A DNA stretch of 25,457 nt from CAYFTL01 sp964346145 (GCA_964346145.1 CAYFTL010000027.1:1-25457); one strand, 5' to 3'. Positions 1-8,523 are shown, numbered from the stretch's first letter. The notes: a model not told the origin generated them from the letters alone. Made by a program: numbers and translations.

Positions 1-645
1 AACCACATAAAGCGTGCGCCACTGCTGTACGATCATCGTCGAAGCCGCCTTTTCCGCTTTACGATCCCCGCCAGAGCCAACGCCATTGAATTGCCACTCC
101 CTGTCAACGGAGAATATGCCTTGTATATCAACGGAACGCTCAAGCACTTGGCAGAAGGCTTTGAATCCGGCGAAAAATACTGGCTTGAGTTTGATGGTTG
201 CGAAAATGCGCCCGGTGTATTGGGCGTAGAATGCTCCTCCATGATTCCGCAATTTGGTTTTCGGCAAGGCCCCCTGTTTCGCATAAAAAATCATCCTGTA
301 CAACTTAAATCTTGGACCGAAGAAGGGCTTGGCTGGTATAGCGGCTTTGGCGTTTACTGCACTCGCTTTACACTTGACGAGCTCCCGCGCAATAATGTTG
401 TTCTGGATCTTGGCGATGTGCGCGAATGCGCTGAGGTATTCATTAACAGCACAAAAGCTGGGCAGAGGATTTGGCCACCATATAAGTTAAATATAGTGAA
501 TCATCTGCATGTGGGCGAAAACGAAATCCGAATAATTATCAGCAATTTAGTCGCCAACGAATATGAATGGGATCTGCGGGGTTCACGCGGGCAAGGAAAG
601 ACCCTCGTTAGCGGCCTGTTGGGTCCTGTGCAACTCATTCTTTAA
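1..645 (+). CDS. Glycoside hydrolase, C-terminal fragment (GH106/GH2-like jelly-roll domains)
   Basis: The frame is open from the first base, so this is the end of a gene that starts outside the window; the TTG at 91 is only an internal codon. About 214 residues are visible and they look like two beta-sandwich domains. The first carries a VNGEYALYING segment. The second has GWYSGFGVYCTRFTL, VVLDLGDVRECAEVFIN, a WPPYKLNI segment, GENEIRIIISN and a closing SGLLGPVQLIL. This pattern (sugar-binding galactose-binding-like domain with a terminal GLLGPV strand) is typical of the C-terminus of GH106-type rhamnosidases and related GH2-like enzymes. The catalytic domain is not in the window, so the substrate cannot be named. 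It is followed by other glycosidases, which fits a plant- or host-glycan degradation locus. Confidence 0.7.
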   Translation, partial: NHIKRAPLLYDHRRSRLFRFTIPARANAIELPLPVNGEYALYINGTLKHLAEGFESGEKYWLEFDGCENAPGVLGVECSSMIPQFGFRQGPLFRIKNHPVQLKSWTEEGLGWYSGFGVYCTRFTLDELPRNNVVLDLGDVRECAEVFINSTKAGQRIWPPYKLNIVNHLHVGENEIRIIISNLVANEYEWDLRGSRGQGKTLVSGLLGPVQLIL

Positions 646-963
646 CTATGGAACGGGCAAACGTATCTGCTAACCCCACAGTAACTTCATAACTTGTGTT
701 TTAAAAAATGGATTCTCACAAACACAAAACTACAATAATTTCAAAACCCTCCATTCTATATTTCAATGTATCATTTTAAGTGATATCATCAATATGAATA
801 TATAAATCACAAGGAGGTGAGTAGCCTTTCAACCATAAATATGTGCTCGAACGTTGCTGATAACACTCCATAGAAACCATCAGTCAATTAAAAGCCAAGC
901 CCAACTACCAAATCCAGCAATAATACCGCCAACAAACCTTACTGGTAGAAAGAAGTGAAAAAA
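646..963. other. Intergenic region with weak promoter and orphan Shine-Dalgarno
   Basis: No gene is supported in this AT-rich gap. A weak promoter-like pair TTTCAA (761-766), 17 bases, TATCAT (784-789) is visible. It is followed at 811-820 by AAGGAGGTGA, a near-perfect match to the 16S rRNA anti-Shine-Dalgarno, but no start codon lies within 5-12 bases of it. The nearest ATG (841) begins only a 10-codon frame. No clear terminator follows the upstream gene. Confidence 0.4.
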
Positions 964-2238
964 ATGAAATATCCCGTTGGTTTTTGGAACTATAACCTAA
1001 TGGACTTTAGCAAACTAGAGCACGTGAAAGATTGGGAAGACCTAGGCTTTACTTTGCCCATGACGCCGCTTTTTAATCCTGATACCGATGACAAGCAAAA
1101 GCTGATCGATATTCTGGATGCCGCCCACGCAAAAGGCATGCGCATGATCGTGTGCGACCAAAGGGGATATTGGCGAAACCTTACCAGATGTGGCGAAGCT
1201 GCTTACCGAGAAGGTTTTCAAAATGCGCTGAAAGATTTCGGCTCCCACCCGGCGGTGTACGGCTTTCACGTGGGAGACGAGCCCAACACCCAAGAATTTG
1301 ATGATGCCTGCCGGGCTCAACAAATTCAGCTGGAAATGTCGCCAAACCATGTAGCTTTCCTAAATCTGCTGCCCTGGCACTACGGATTCGAAGACCGTGC
1401 AGGATATATAGATTTTGACAGATACCTGGACAACTACTGCACAAAATCCAAAACCACATTGATCTGTTACGATTGTTACAGCCAAATGAATCCAGGGGAA
1501 AGCGGGCTGGACATGTACTTTAACAACCTGCGCATGTACTGGCAGGCCAGTCTGCGCAACAATGTGCCATTTTGGACTACTCTGCTGGGTATTGGCCATT
1601 TCAACTACCGCACTCCTTCGTTTGAAGATGCGCGCTGGCAGCTGTCTACAGCCGCCGCCCATGGAGCCAAAGGCCTTCTCTGGTTCTATATTTATTTAAA
1701 GGAATCGGGGCTGGCCAATTACAGGAACGGTGCCATAAACGAACATGGGCGCCGAACTGAAGTTTTCTACCACATCGCTGACAACGTCAAATCCTTTATC
1801 AGCATGTTCGGCGACACGCTGCTGCGCTTGACGCTGAACCATGTATGGCATTATGGTCGCTGTTACGGCGGATTCCCCATGTTTATGCCCGATGACAAAA
1901 CCAAAATGCTTTCGTCCAGCAACGATTGCCCACTCATCCTTTCCTACTTTACCAGCGACAGCGGCGAAGACTACCTCATGCTGGTCAACAATTCTGTAGA
2001 CAAAAACACCTATGCCAAGTTCACCTTGCGGGGCAACAAAAAAATCTACATGTGCTACGATGGGGGAGAACTCAGGGAAATCCGCCTATCCGGCGACAGC
2101 CCCCATGTAGAATATGACGACCAAACCACCCAGCTGGGCCATTGGCTAAGCGCTGGCCAAGCTATCTTGGTAAAATATCAGGATTCCCCGGTATTTTTGT
2201 CCGGAAAATCTAGTGCAGTACCCATGTCTAAAGACTAA
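964..2238 (+). CDS. Putative (beta/alpha)8-barrel glycoside hydrolase-like protein
   Basis: This is a 424-residue soluble protein with no signal peptide. The N-terminal ~310 residues read like a TIM barrel. Strand-end motifs include YPVGFW near the start, MRMIVCDQRG near residue 60, VYGFHVGDEPN near residues 98-108, and GLLWFYIY later on. E106 in the GDEPN motif sits where clan GH-A type enzymes carry the acid/base glutamate on strand 4. I cannot assign the nucleophile or a CAZy family with confidence. The last ~100 residues look like a small beta-sandwich (YLMLVNNSVDKNTYAKFTL), common after such barrels. ATG 964 is preferred because GAAG (952-955) is 8 bases upstream; an in-frame GTG lies at 955. 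It lies downstream of a glycosidase fragment and converges with lacZ, so a role in glycan breakdown is inferred, not shown. Confidence 0.6.
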   Translation: MKYPVGFWNYNLMDFSKLEHVKDWEDLGFTLPMTPLFNPDTDDKQKLIDILDAAHAKGMRMIVCDQRGYWRNLTRCGEAAYREGFQNALKDFGSHPAVYGFHVGDEPNTQEFDDACRAQQIQLEMSPNHVAFLNLLPWHYGFEDRAGYIDFDRYLDNYCTKSKTTLICYDCYSQMNPGESGLDMYFNNLRMYWQASLRNNVPFWTTLLGIGHFNYRTPSFEDARWQLSTAAAHGAKGLLWFYIYLKESGLANYRNGAINEHGRRTEVFYHIADNVKSFISMFGDTLLRLTLNHVWHYGRCYGGFPMFMPDDKTKMLSSSNDCPLILSYFTSDSGEDYLMLVNNSVDKNTYAKFTLRGNKKIYMCYDGGELREIRLSGDSPHVEYDDQTTQLGHWLSAGQAILVKYQDSPVFLSGKSSAVPMSKD

Positions 2239-2329
2239 TTTTCCAATGTTTCCCGCTATGGGTGAGAAATTGATTCTAAAAACATGTTTTCTCATCCGTA
2301 TTTTTCGAAAACATTTTTTAACAACCAGA

Positions 2330-2374
2330 TAAAGCCGAAGCTCCGGAAATTTCCGGAGCTTCGACTTTATTTTA
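2330..2374. terminator. Bidirectional intrinsic terminator between convergent genes
   Basis: A near-perfect palindrome has its left arm AAAGccGAAGCTCCGGAAA from 2331 and its right arm TTTCCGGAGCTTCGaCTTT ending at 2368, followed by TATTTTAA. The other strand also has an A/T-rich exit, so it can end transcription of both the barrel glycosidase gene and lacZ, whose stop is at 2386. Confidence 0.85.
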
Positions 2375-2385
2375 ATACGATTCTA

Positions 2386-5300
2386 TTATTCAGCTAAGTG
2401 GCGAGCAAAGTTGATCATTTCACCCAATTGCCTGTTGTACGGCTTGAATACGAGGGTAAACTCAACCTCTTCCTTGAACCACAGCTGGTACTTCTCCTGG
2501 GGTTCGGGCCCGCAGATATTGGAACCCAGTCCTCCCTGTTTGTAATCCAGGCTTAGCACCGTAACATCTTGAGCCTCCAACTCATAGGTGTGTTGGGCCT
2601 CTTCTAAAGCCTCATCGGTATAATTGTGGGCGGTAAAACTGAATCCTTCAGCGGCTGTTTTCTCTCCTACCACCATAAACCCAAGGCCTAACCCATCGGT
2701 AACAGCCATGCAGCGGTTACCACCGCGCGCACCGTTCTCTTGCGGGCGAACATAGGGCTCGTGCAAATCTTCCACCAACGCGCTGTACTGACCAAGCATC
2801 GCCGATTTGCACATGTCCGGATAATTCTCGTGAGGCCCATATCCATACCACAGCACCCGGTCCAGTTCAGGATTGAGCATCATCTGAACACCCAACTTAG
2901 GCAAGTAGGGCAGTTCCAAGCCTTCCACCGGAATGAATTTCACGCTCATGCGCACATCGCCGTTGCCAAATATATCGTAGGTGAACTCGCTTCGCATCAG
3001 CGGATCCAGCACAACGGGCGCGTTAACAAACTTCGCAGTAACCCGCACGTGGGCATCGCCCAACTGCTCGGCATTGATCTCCCTTAAGCGGCTTTGTAGC
3101 TGATGGAAACGGAATTTCTTCCACTTTTCTTTTTGATGCACGTCGTTGTCGGTGGGCGCGCGGTAAATATTTACCTTGGGCCCTTCCAGCAGCATTTCGG
3201 TTTGGCTAATCTGCCAGGAATCCATAATGCCGGTCTGTTTGTCAAACAATAGCCTAAACTCGTTGCCCGCAACTTCTATGGCATAATCATCCTGATCCAA
3301 CAAAACCGGATCCATCGTTTCTGCCAAATAGCGGGTAATCTTGGGCTGAGAAGGCAGCATCAGCTGACTGATGCAAACCTGGTGCCCGCGCTGTGCCCAC
3401 AGCCGGTTGAAGGCTTCGCTGACCTCTATTTCCACATAACTCTCGCCGGTCGAGGGAATATCCAACTCAATGTCGATCAACTTTTCTGTGCCGGGCTCTA
3501 TCCCGCGAATGTCCAAACGCCCCTGCGCAATCATCTCACCTTCACAGTACATCGTCCAGATTGCATCCAAATGATCCAACGTAGTAAAGTCATACAAATT
3601 GTGCACGCGCAGCTTGCTGTATTTGGAATCCGCCCATTCAAATTTCACCGGTTCCAACACTTTTTTGTATTCTATCAGCCCGGTGTGGGGAGTACGGTCC
3701 GGATAGTTGAGCGCATCCACACAGAAGTTGGAGTCGTTGGGCTCATCGCCAAAATCTCCGCCGTAAGCATAATACTCTTCGCCATCCTCGGTTTCAGAGC
3801 GAATACCGTGATCCACCCATTCCCAAATGCAGCCACCGATCAGGCGCGGGCTGGCGTAAATGGCATCCCAATACTCAGCGATAGATCCAGGTCCAAGGCC
3901 CATTGCATGGGCATATTCGCACAGGAAGTAAGGCTTGGGATCGTCCTTTTTGCCTTCTTCTATAACCTGCTCCACAGAATGGTACATCACCGAAATCACA
4001 TCGGTCGTAATGCCTTCGCGGTCTCCTTCGTAGTGAATCGGCCGTGTATCGTCCAGCTCCAATGCGCGCTTCTTCATCGCCGCATGGTTTTCGCCGTAGC
4101 CCGACTCGTTGCCCAAAGACCACATAATGATGGACGCATGGTTTAAATCCCGGCTGACCATGCGCTCCATACGATCCACGTAAGCAGCGCGCCACTCGGG
4201 GGACTCACTAAGCCTATTCCAGGAACCTTCGGTTCCAAAGAAGTAATCGTTGACCGCCAAACCGTGGCATTCCAAATCGGCTTCATCGATCACATACAGT
4301 CCATAGCGGTCGCACAAATCCAACCAGCGCGGATCGTTGGGATAGTGGGATGTGCGCACCGTGTTGATGTTGTGCTGCTTCATCAGTTCGATATCCAAAA
4401 TCATGGATTCTAGCGGGGTTACGTGTCCATAATCGGTGTGGGTATCGTGCCTGTTGACGCCTTTAAGTTTTATGGAAACGCCGTTTACATAAAATTGTTG
4501 GTTTTTAATCTCTATGGTCTTAAAGCCCAGGTCCACCCGCTGAACCTCTACCAATGTATCTCCCTGTTTGAGCGTAACCAACAACGTATATAGGTTGGGT
4601 GTTTCAGCCGTCCAAGCCTTGCAATCCGGCACCACAAAATCTATATTCTGGGTTTGTTTGCCTTCCGGCTCCACCGCCAGCTGATAGCTTTCTTGGGCAA
4701 TTTTTTTGTTGCCCAACAGCAGACAAGCGTCCAAGATAATCGTGCGGTTGTTGTCGTCGTAATTGTGCACATCAGCTTGAGCTTTTAACACGCCGTCCTT
4801 ATAATCATTTTCCAGCGTCGCGCGAACCCGCACATCGCGCACATGAACCTTGGGCACACCGAGCAGATACACATCGCGGAAAATGCCCGATAGACGCCAA
4901 AAATCCTGATCCTCCAAATAGGTGCCGTCGCTCCACTTAAATACCTTTACTGCAATTACGTTTTCACCAGGCTGCAGCAAGGGCGTAATATCGAATTCCG
5001 AAGGCATATGTGACACCTTAGAAAATCCGGCAAGCTTACCGTTTACCCACACATAAAAGGCCGAGTTGACCCCATCGAAATTGAGGAATACTTGCCTATT
5101 ATGCCAAAACTCGGGCAAAACAAAGGTACGCCTGTAACAACCCACTGGATTTTCGTTGGGCACATAAGGTGGATCGCAGGGAATTGGATAGTTCACGTTG
5201 GTGTATTGGGGAATATCATACCCGTACATTTGCCAGTTGGAAGGAACTGGTAACCTGTCCCACCCCATAGCATCCTGGGGATAATCACTTTCCCAAAACC

Positions 5301-5496
5301 CTTCGGGCGCGCAACCGGTGGGTGCATACAAAAAGTCCCATTCTCCATTGAGCAAAAAATAATAATCCGACAATCCTCTGTCGCCGATCATGGCGCTCTC
5401 TACATTGGTATACGGAAACAACGTGTTGCGCGGCGCTTCCCTGTTTATTCCCAGCACGCTAGGGTTCTGCCAATCCGGAAGCTGTTTGTTAGACAT
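2386..5496 (-). CDS. lacZ: GH2 beta-galactosidase (LacZ type)
   Basis: This 1036-residue cytoplasmic enzyme hydrolyses terminal beta-galactosides such as lactose; its length matches long LacZ proteins. Order of domains: sugar-binding jelly roll (about 45-215, with WVNGKLAGFSK), Ig-like sandwich (220-330), TIM barrel (335-620), a second sandwich, and the C-terminal beta-galactosidase small-chain domain with YRAPTDND and LWYGYGPHENYPDM. The acid/base glutamate is E464 in WSLGNESGYG and the nucleophile is E527 in FLCEYAHAMG, both in the expected GH2 contexts. The start is supported by GGGAGGG about 7 bases upstream on the minus strand. No lac permease or LacI repressor is adjacent, so induction is not visible. 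A promoter candidate sits just upstream, and the gene ends at a palindromic terminator. It lies downstream of ychF in the same direction but probably has its own promoter. Confidence 0.96.
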   Translation of the reverse strand: MSNKQLPDWQNPSVLGINREAPRNTLFPYTNVESAMIGDRGLSDYYFLLNGEWDFLYAPTGCAPEGFWESDYPQDAMGWDRLPVPSNWQMYGYDIPQYTNVNYPIPCDPPYVPNENPVGCYRRTFVLPEFWHNRQVFLNFDGVNSAFYVWVNGKLAGFSKVSHMPSEFDITPLLQPGENVIAVKVFKWSDGTYLEDQDFWRLSGIFRDVYLLGVPKVHVRDVRVRATLENDYKDGVLKAQADVHNYDDNNRTIILDACLLLGNKKIAQESYQLAVEPEGKQTQNIDFVVPDCKAWTAETPNLYTLLVTLKQGDTLVEVQRVDLGFKTIEIKNQQFYVNGVSIKLKGVNRHDTHTDYGHVTPLESMILDIELMKQHNINTVRTSHYPNDPRWLDLCDRYGLYVIDEADLECHGLAVNDYFFGTEGSWNRLSESPEWRAAYVDRMERMVSRDLNHASIIMWSLGNESGYGENHAAMKKRALELDDTRPIHYEGDREGITTDVISVMYHSVEQVIEEGKKDDPKPYFLCEYAHAMGLGPGSIAEYWDAIYASPRLIGGCIWEWVDHGIRSETEDGEEYYAYGGDFGDEPNDSNFCVDALNYPDRTPHTGLIEYKKVLEPVKFEWADSKYSKLRVHNLYDFTTLDHLDAIWTMYCEGEMIAQGRLDIRGIEPGTEKLIDIELDIPSTGESYVEIEVSEAFNRLWAQRGHQVCISQLMLPSQPKITRYLAETMDPVLLDQDDYAIEVAGNEFRLLFDKQTGIMDSWQISQTEMLLEGPKVNIYRAPTDNDVHQKEKWKKFRFHQLQSRLREINAEQLGDAHVRVTAKFVNAPVVLDPLMRSEFTYDIFGNGDVRMSVKFIPVEGLELPYLPKLGVQMMLNPELDRVLWYGYGPHENYPDMCKSAMLGQYSALVEDLHEPYVRPQENGARGGNRCMAVTDGLGLGFMVVGEKTAAEGFSFTAHNYTDEALEEAQHTYELEAQDVTVLSLDYKQGGLGSNICGPEPQEKYQLWFKEEVEFTLVFKPYNRQLGEMINFARHLAE

Positions 5497-5522
5497 ACAA
5501 TTTCCCTCCCATTTCTAAAATT

Positions 5523-5551
5523 TTTATATCGTTCTTTTTCCTCATCAACAA
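5523..5551 (-). promoter_or_regulatory. Putative sigma-A promoter of lacZ
   Basis: Read on the minus strand, TTGTTG (5546-5551), a 17-base spacer and TATAAA (5523-5528) form a sigma-A-like promoter that would start transcription about 20 bases ahead of the lacZ start codon. The -10 is good and the -35 only partial. I see no obvious catabolite (cre) operator. Confidence 0.45.
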
Positions 5552-5616
5552 ATACCGGTTAAACATTTAAGTTCATACCATTCCTGCTATGTGGATACAA
5601 GCACAAACCCACCTTT

Positions 5617-6714
5617 TTATACGTTGAATCGGAACAAAACCACGTCTCCATCTTTCACGATGTATTCTTTTCCCTCGGACTTCACCAAGCCCTTTTCCTT
5701 GCAAGCCGCCATAGACCCCTCGCGAATCAAGGTTTCGTAGGGCACCACTTCGGCGCGGATAAACCCGCGTTCAAAATCCCCGTGGATTTTACCGGCTGCC
5801 TGTGGCGCTTTGGTACCCCGGGTAATCGTCCAAGCGCGCACTTCCTTGGGTCCTGCGGTCAAATAGCTGATTAGCCCAAGTAACTCATAACCGGATTTGA
5901 CCAAGCGATCCAAGCCCGATTCGCCGATGCCCATCTCCTGTAAAAATTCTGCCTTTTCCTCCTCAGGAAACTGCACAATCTCTTCTTCCACTTTAGCCGA
6001 TATGATGAGCACCTGGGATCCTTCCGAATCGGCAATTTTGCGCACCTGCTGAACCAAAGGCAATTCCTGCTCTTCCTTACCCAAATCATCTTCCGATATA
6101 TTGGCCGCATAAATAACCGGCTTCATCGTCAGCAAAAACCAATGACTGGCAGCTTCTTTCTGCTCATCGGTCAGTTCTGCTGTGCGCGCCGGCTTTCCTT
6201 CATTTAAATGTTTTAACAAAATTTCCGCAGCTTCCGCTTCGGCCGCCATATTTTTATCGCCGTGCTTGGCTAGCTTTACTGCCTTGTCTGCCCTTTTTTG
6301 CACGCTGTCCAAATCAGCCAGAATTAGTTCAGTTTGAATGGTATCAATATCGCGCGCCGGCTCTATGGAGCCATCTACGTGCACAATATCTCCCTCTTCA
6401 AAGCAGCGTACCACATGCACAATGGCATCCACTTCCCGAATATGGGACAAAAATTTGTTGCCCAATCCCTCCCCCCGGCTCGCCCCTTTAACCAGCCCAG
6501 CAATATCCACAAACTCCAAAATAGCCGGAGTCCTTTTCTCCGGATTGTACATCTCTACCAGCTTGTCCAGCCGTTCATCGGGGACCGCTACTATGCCGGT
6601 ATTGGGTTCTATCGTGCAAAAGGGATAGTTTTCAGCCTGCGCTCCCGCAGAAGTAATCGCGTTAAACAAAGTACTTTTTCCCACATTCGGGAGTCCTACT
6701 ACGCCAAGTTTCAT
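5617..6714 (-). CDS. ychF: Redox-regulated ATPase/GTPase YchF (OLA1 family)
   Basis: This 365-residue, full-length YchF is a universally conserved TRAFAC-class P-loop NTPase associated with ribosomes and stress responses. The P-loop is GLPNVGKS (residues 7-14). G3 is represented by DIAGLVKGAS. The G4 equivalent is AANISE, the NxxE form that in this family favours ATP over GTP. A coiled-coil helical segment (about 125-200) is followed by the C-terminal TGS domain (about 275-365, with LISYLTAGPKEVRAWT and GKIHGDFERGFIRAEV). ATG 6714 gives the canonical MKLGVVGLPN start; an AAAGGA lies somewhat far upstream. The gene diverges from dnaA across the origin region, and its promoter (6796-6824) overlaps a DnaA-like box. 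Confidence 0.96.
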   Translation of the reverse strand: MKLGVVGLPNVGKSTLFNAITSAGAQAENYPFCTIEPNTGIVAVPDERLDKLVEMYNPEKRTPAILEFVDIAGLVKGASRGEGLGNKFLSHIREVDAIVHVVRCFEEGDIVHVDGSIEPARDIDTIQTELILADLDSVQKRADKAVKLAKHGDKNMAAEAEAAEILLKHLNEGKPARTAELTDEQKEAASHWFLLTMKPVIYAANISEDDLGKEEQELPLVQQVRKIADSEGSQVLIISAKVEEEIVQFPEEEKAEFLQEMGIGESGLDRLVKSGYELLGLISYLTAGPKEVRAWTITRGTKAPQAAGKIHGDFERGFIRAEVVPYETLIREGSMAACKEKGLVKSEGKEYIVKDGDVVLFRFNV

Positions 6715-6795
6715 ATAAATGCTTCAACGTCCTTTATCTTTGTAAATATTTCATATCAAAAAAACCATACAATATGGCATATGAACTCATTTTTT

Positions 6796-6824
6796 ATTAT
6801 ACCTTGTGCACATTCTATTTGCAA
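6796..6824 (-). promoter_or_regulatory. Putative sigma-A promoter of ychF overlapping a DnaA-like box
   Basis: On the minus strand, TTGCAA (6819-6824), a 17-base spacer and a perfect TATAAT (6796-6801) form a strong promoter pointing at ychF, with a leader of about 75 bases. The spacer contains TTGTGCACA (6804-6812), one base from the relaxed DnaA-box consensus TTATNCACA. Confidence 0.65.
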
Positions 6825-7024
6825 ACATTCCACATGTTCTCCACCCGTTGTCCACAGCATTATTTTTCCCAAAATAATCATCAACTGCACGCCCTTATTA
6901 TATTGAAGACATCCATGCTTTATTTTGTATAACACAAAATGTTGTGTATTTTTTTTTGTATTGCGCATTAAGATAAGCCGAAACTTTTTATGCCCTCTTT
7001 TTGAACATTTAGCACGTTTTTCTC

Positions 7025-7053
7025 TTGAATCACTCACGCCTTTTTGTTATTAT
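7025..7053 (+). promoter_or_regulatory. Putative sigma-A promoter of dnaA
   Basis: TTGAAT (7025-7030), exactly 17 bases, then TATTAT (7048-7053) point toward dnaA. Transcription would start near 7060, so the first DnaA box (7064-7072) and the following cluster lie right at and after the start site. This is compatible with autoregulation by DnaA. The leader would be about 135 bases. Confidence 0.65.
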
Positions 7054-7063
7054 AGGAACAGAC

Positions 7064-7116
7064 TTATCCACAACACCACAAAAAGTTATCCACTTTTGTG
7101 TATGAATTGTGGATAA
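7064..7116. promoter_or_regulatory. DnaA-box cluster upstream of dnaA
   Basis: Four nonamers lie within 53 bases: TTATCCACA (7064-7072, plus), TTATCCACT (7086-7094, plus), TCATACACA (7097-7105, minus) and TTATCCACA (7108-7116, minus). Two are perfect consensus and two have one mismatch. The plus pair and the minus pair face each other. Confidence 0.85.
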
Positions 7117-7141
7117 CTTAGTCTATAACGCGTTTATTCTT

Positions 7142-7172
7142 GGGGATACCCCGGCTTATCGCGGGTTTTTTA
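7142..7172 (+). terminator. Terminator-like hairpin with alternative pairing in the dnaA leader
   Basis: CCCG (7150-7153) can pair with CGGG (7162-7165), followed at once by six T residues (7166-7171), giving a short intrinsic-terminator shape. The same C run (CCCC, 7149-7152) can pair instead with GGGG (7142-7145) across a 3-base loop. The two hairpins exclude each other. They lie 12-40 bases before the ribosome site of dnaA. The stem is only 4 bp, so strength is uncertain. Confidence 0.4.
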
Positions 7173-7194
7173 TTGTTTTTGCGGAGGGAATTTA

Positions 7195-8523
7195 TTGAAT
7201 ACATCAGATGCAGCCCAACGGTGGCAACAAATTTTGGATACCATAAAGGCGGAAATTCCTGAAACCAGCTTTAATACCTGGTTTCTTTCTCTTAAGTTTT
7301 TGCAGGCTGAGAACAGCCAACTCATCGTAGAGGCTCCCACTGTATTTATTCGCAACATTCTCACTTCCCGCTACACCAATATGCTCAACAACGCAGCGGC
7401 CATGCACAGCAACGGCAAGTATTCCGTGCGCCTGGTTATCCCCAACGAGATCCATGTAGAAGAATCCAAACCCAGTGCCGAAACGATTGCTGCGCCATCG
7501 AACATGCTCAATCCCCAGTATACCTTTGAATCCTTCGTGGTGGGTGCGTCCAACCGTTTCGCCCATGCAGCGTCCTTGGCTGTCGCCGAACAGCCGGCCG
7601 ATGCCTACAACCCCTTGTTTTTGTACGGCGGCGTGGGGTTGGGCAAAACCCATTTGATGCATGCGATCGGCCATTTCATCCATCAGCAAAATCCAAACAC
7701 CAAACTTTTATACATCACAAGCGAAAATTTCACAAACGAGCTGATCACTGCCATCGCCAAAAAAACCAACCAGGAGATGCGGGATCGGTTCCGAAATGTG
7801 GACGTATTAATGGTGGATGACATTCAATTCATCGCCGGAAAAACCTCCACCCAGGAAGAGTTTTTCCACACCTTCAATCAGCTGCATTCCTCAGGAAAGC
7901 AAATCATTATTTCCTCGGATAGGCCTCCCAAAGAAATCCCCACCTTAGAGGAGCGGCTGCGCTCCCGTTTTGAATGGGGGCTCATCGCCGATATACAAAA
8001 ACCCGACTACGAAACCCGTGTGGCCATTTTGCGCAAAAAAGCCGAATCCGAACGCGTAACAGTCAGCGACGACGTGCTTCACTTCATCGCCGAAAAAATA
8101 GAATCTAATATTCGGGAATTGGAAGGTGCTTTTACCCGCGTTACCGCTTTTTCTTCGTTGACCGGCAGCGAAATCAGCGTACCTTTAGCTGAAGAAGCCT
8201 TGCGAAACATATTGCTGGTTCGGGATTCCAAGCGCATCACCCCGGAAATGATTATGCAGGTGGTGGCCAAACACTACCAAATTACTGAGGCCGATATGTT
8301 ATCTGGCCGCCGCAATCAGGAGATCGCATTGCCTAGGCAAATCGCCATGTACCTCTCCCGGGAGTTGACCAACATTTCTACTCCCAGGATTGGTAGCGCC
8401 TTTGGCGGTCGGGACCACACCACGGTGATCCACGCCTGCAAGAAGATTTCAAAACTCGTTGAAAGCGACAGGAATTTAAACGAAACCATAGATCAGCTTA
8501 CCGAAACCATCCACCAACAATAA
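7195..8523 (+). CDS. dnaA: Chromosomal replication initiator protein DnaA
   Basis: This 442-residue initiator ATPase binds DnaA boxes and opens the origin. Domain I (1-85) contains the WQQ..IKAEIPETSFNTWF helix set. Domain II is a short linker (about 86-105). Domain III is the AAA+ module with Walker A GGVGLGKT (145-152), Walker B VLMVDD (204-209) and the box VII arginine region LRSRFEWG (255-262). Domain IV ends with the DNA-binding signature GGRDHTTVIHACKKI (404-418). The start is TTG 7195, supported by GGAGGG (7183-7188) at 6 bases; no ATG is available nearby. Perfect DnaA boxes flank the gene on both sides. The following dnaN is probably co-transcribed, as no convincing promoter was found between them. 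Confidence 0.98.
   Translation: MNTSDAAQRWQQILDTIKAEIPETSFNTWFLSLKFLQAENSQLIVEAPTVFIRNILTSRYTNMLNNAAAMHSNGKYSVRLVIPNEIHVEESKPSAETIAAPSNMLNPQYTFESFVVGASNRFAHAASLAVAEQPADAYNPLFLYGGVGLGKTHLMHAIGHFIHQQNPNTKLLYITSENFTNELITAIAKKTNQEMRDRFRNVDVLMVDDIQFIAGKTSTQEEFFHTFNQLHSSGKQIIISSDRPPKEIPTLEERLRSRFEWGLIADIQKPDYETRVAILRKKAESERVTVSDDVLHFIAEKIESNIRELEGAFTRVTAFSSLTGSEISVPLAEEALRNILLVRDSKRITPEMIMQVVAKHYQITEADMLSGRRNQEIALPRQIAMYLSRELTNISTPRIGSAFGGRDHTTVIHACKKISKLVESDRNLNETIDQLTETIHQQ

Larger units (their letters stand above)
6715..7194. other. oriC: Origin of replication, upstream half (ychF-dnaA intergenic)
   Basis: This 480-base AT-rich gap between divergent ychF and dnaA contains several DnaA-box-like nonamers. 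They are TTGTCCACA (6848-6856), TTATCCACA (7064-7072), TTATCCACT (7086-7094), TCATACACA (complement, 7097-7105) and TTATCCACA (complement, 7108-7116). A weaker TTGTGCACA lies at 6804-6812. The tight cluster at 7064-7116 just upstream of dnaA is the classical position of the first half of a bipartite Bacillota oriC. The gap also holds divergent promoters for ychF and dnaA and a leader hairpin. Confidence 0.85.

Noticed and set aside
841..873. 10-codon frame after the orphan Shine-Dalgarno as a leader peptide
   Set aside because: Its ATG is more than 20 bases from the ribosome site and the peptide has no runs of a regulatory amino acid.
3382..4146. 254-codon open frame on the plus strand
   Set aside because: It is wholly antisense to the beta-galactosidase gene, has no ribosome site and shows no protein-family features.
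6936..6957. ACACAA/TTGTGT inverted repeat as a further DnaA site or terminator
   Set aside because: The half sites do not fit TTATNCACA and the stem is only 6 bp; it may be chance in AT-rich DNA.
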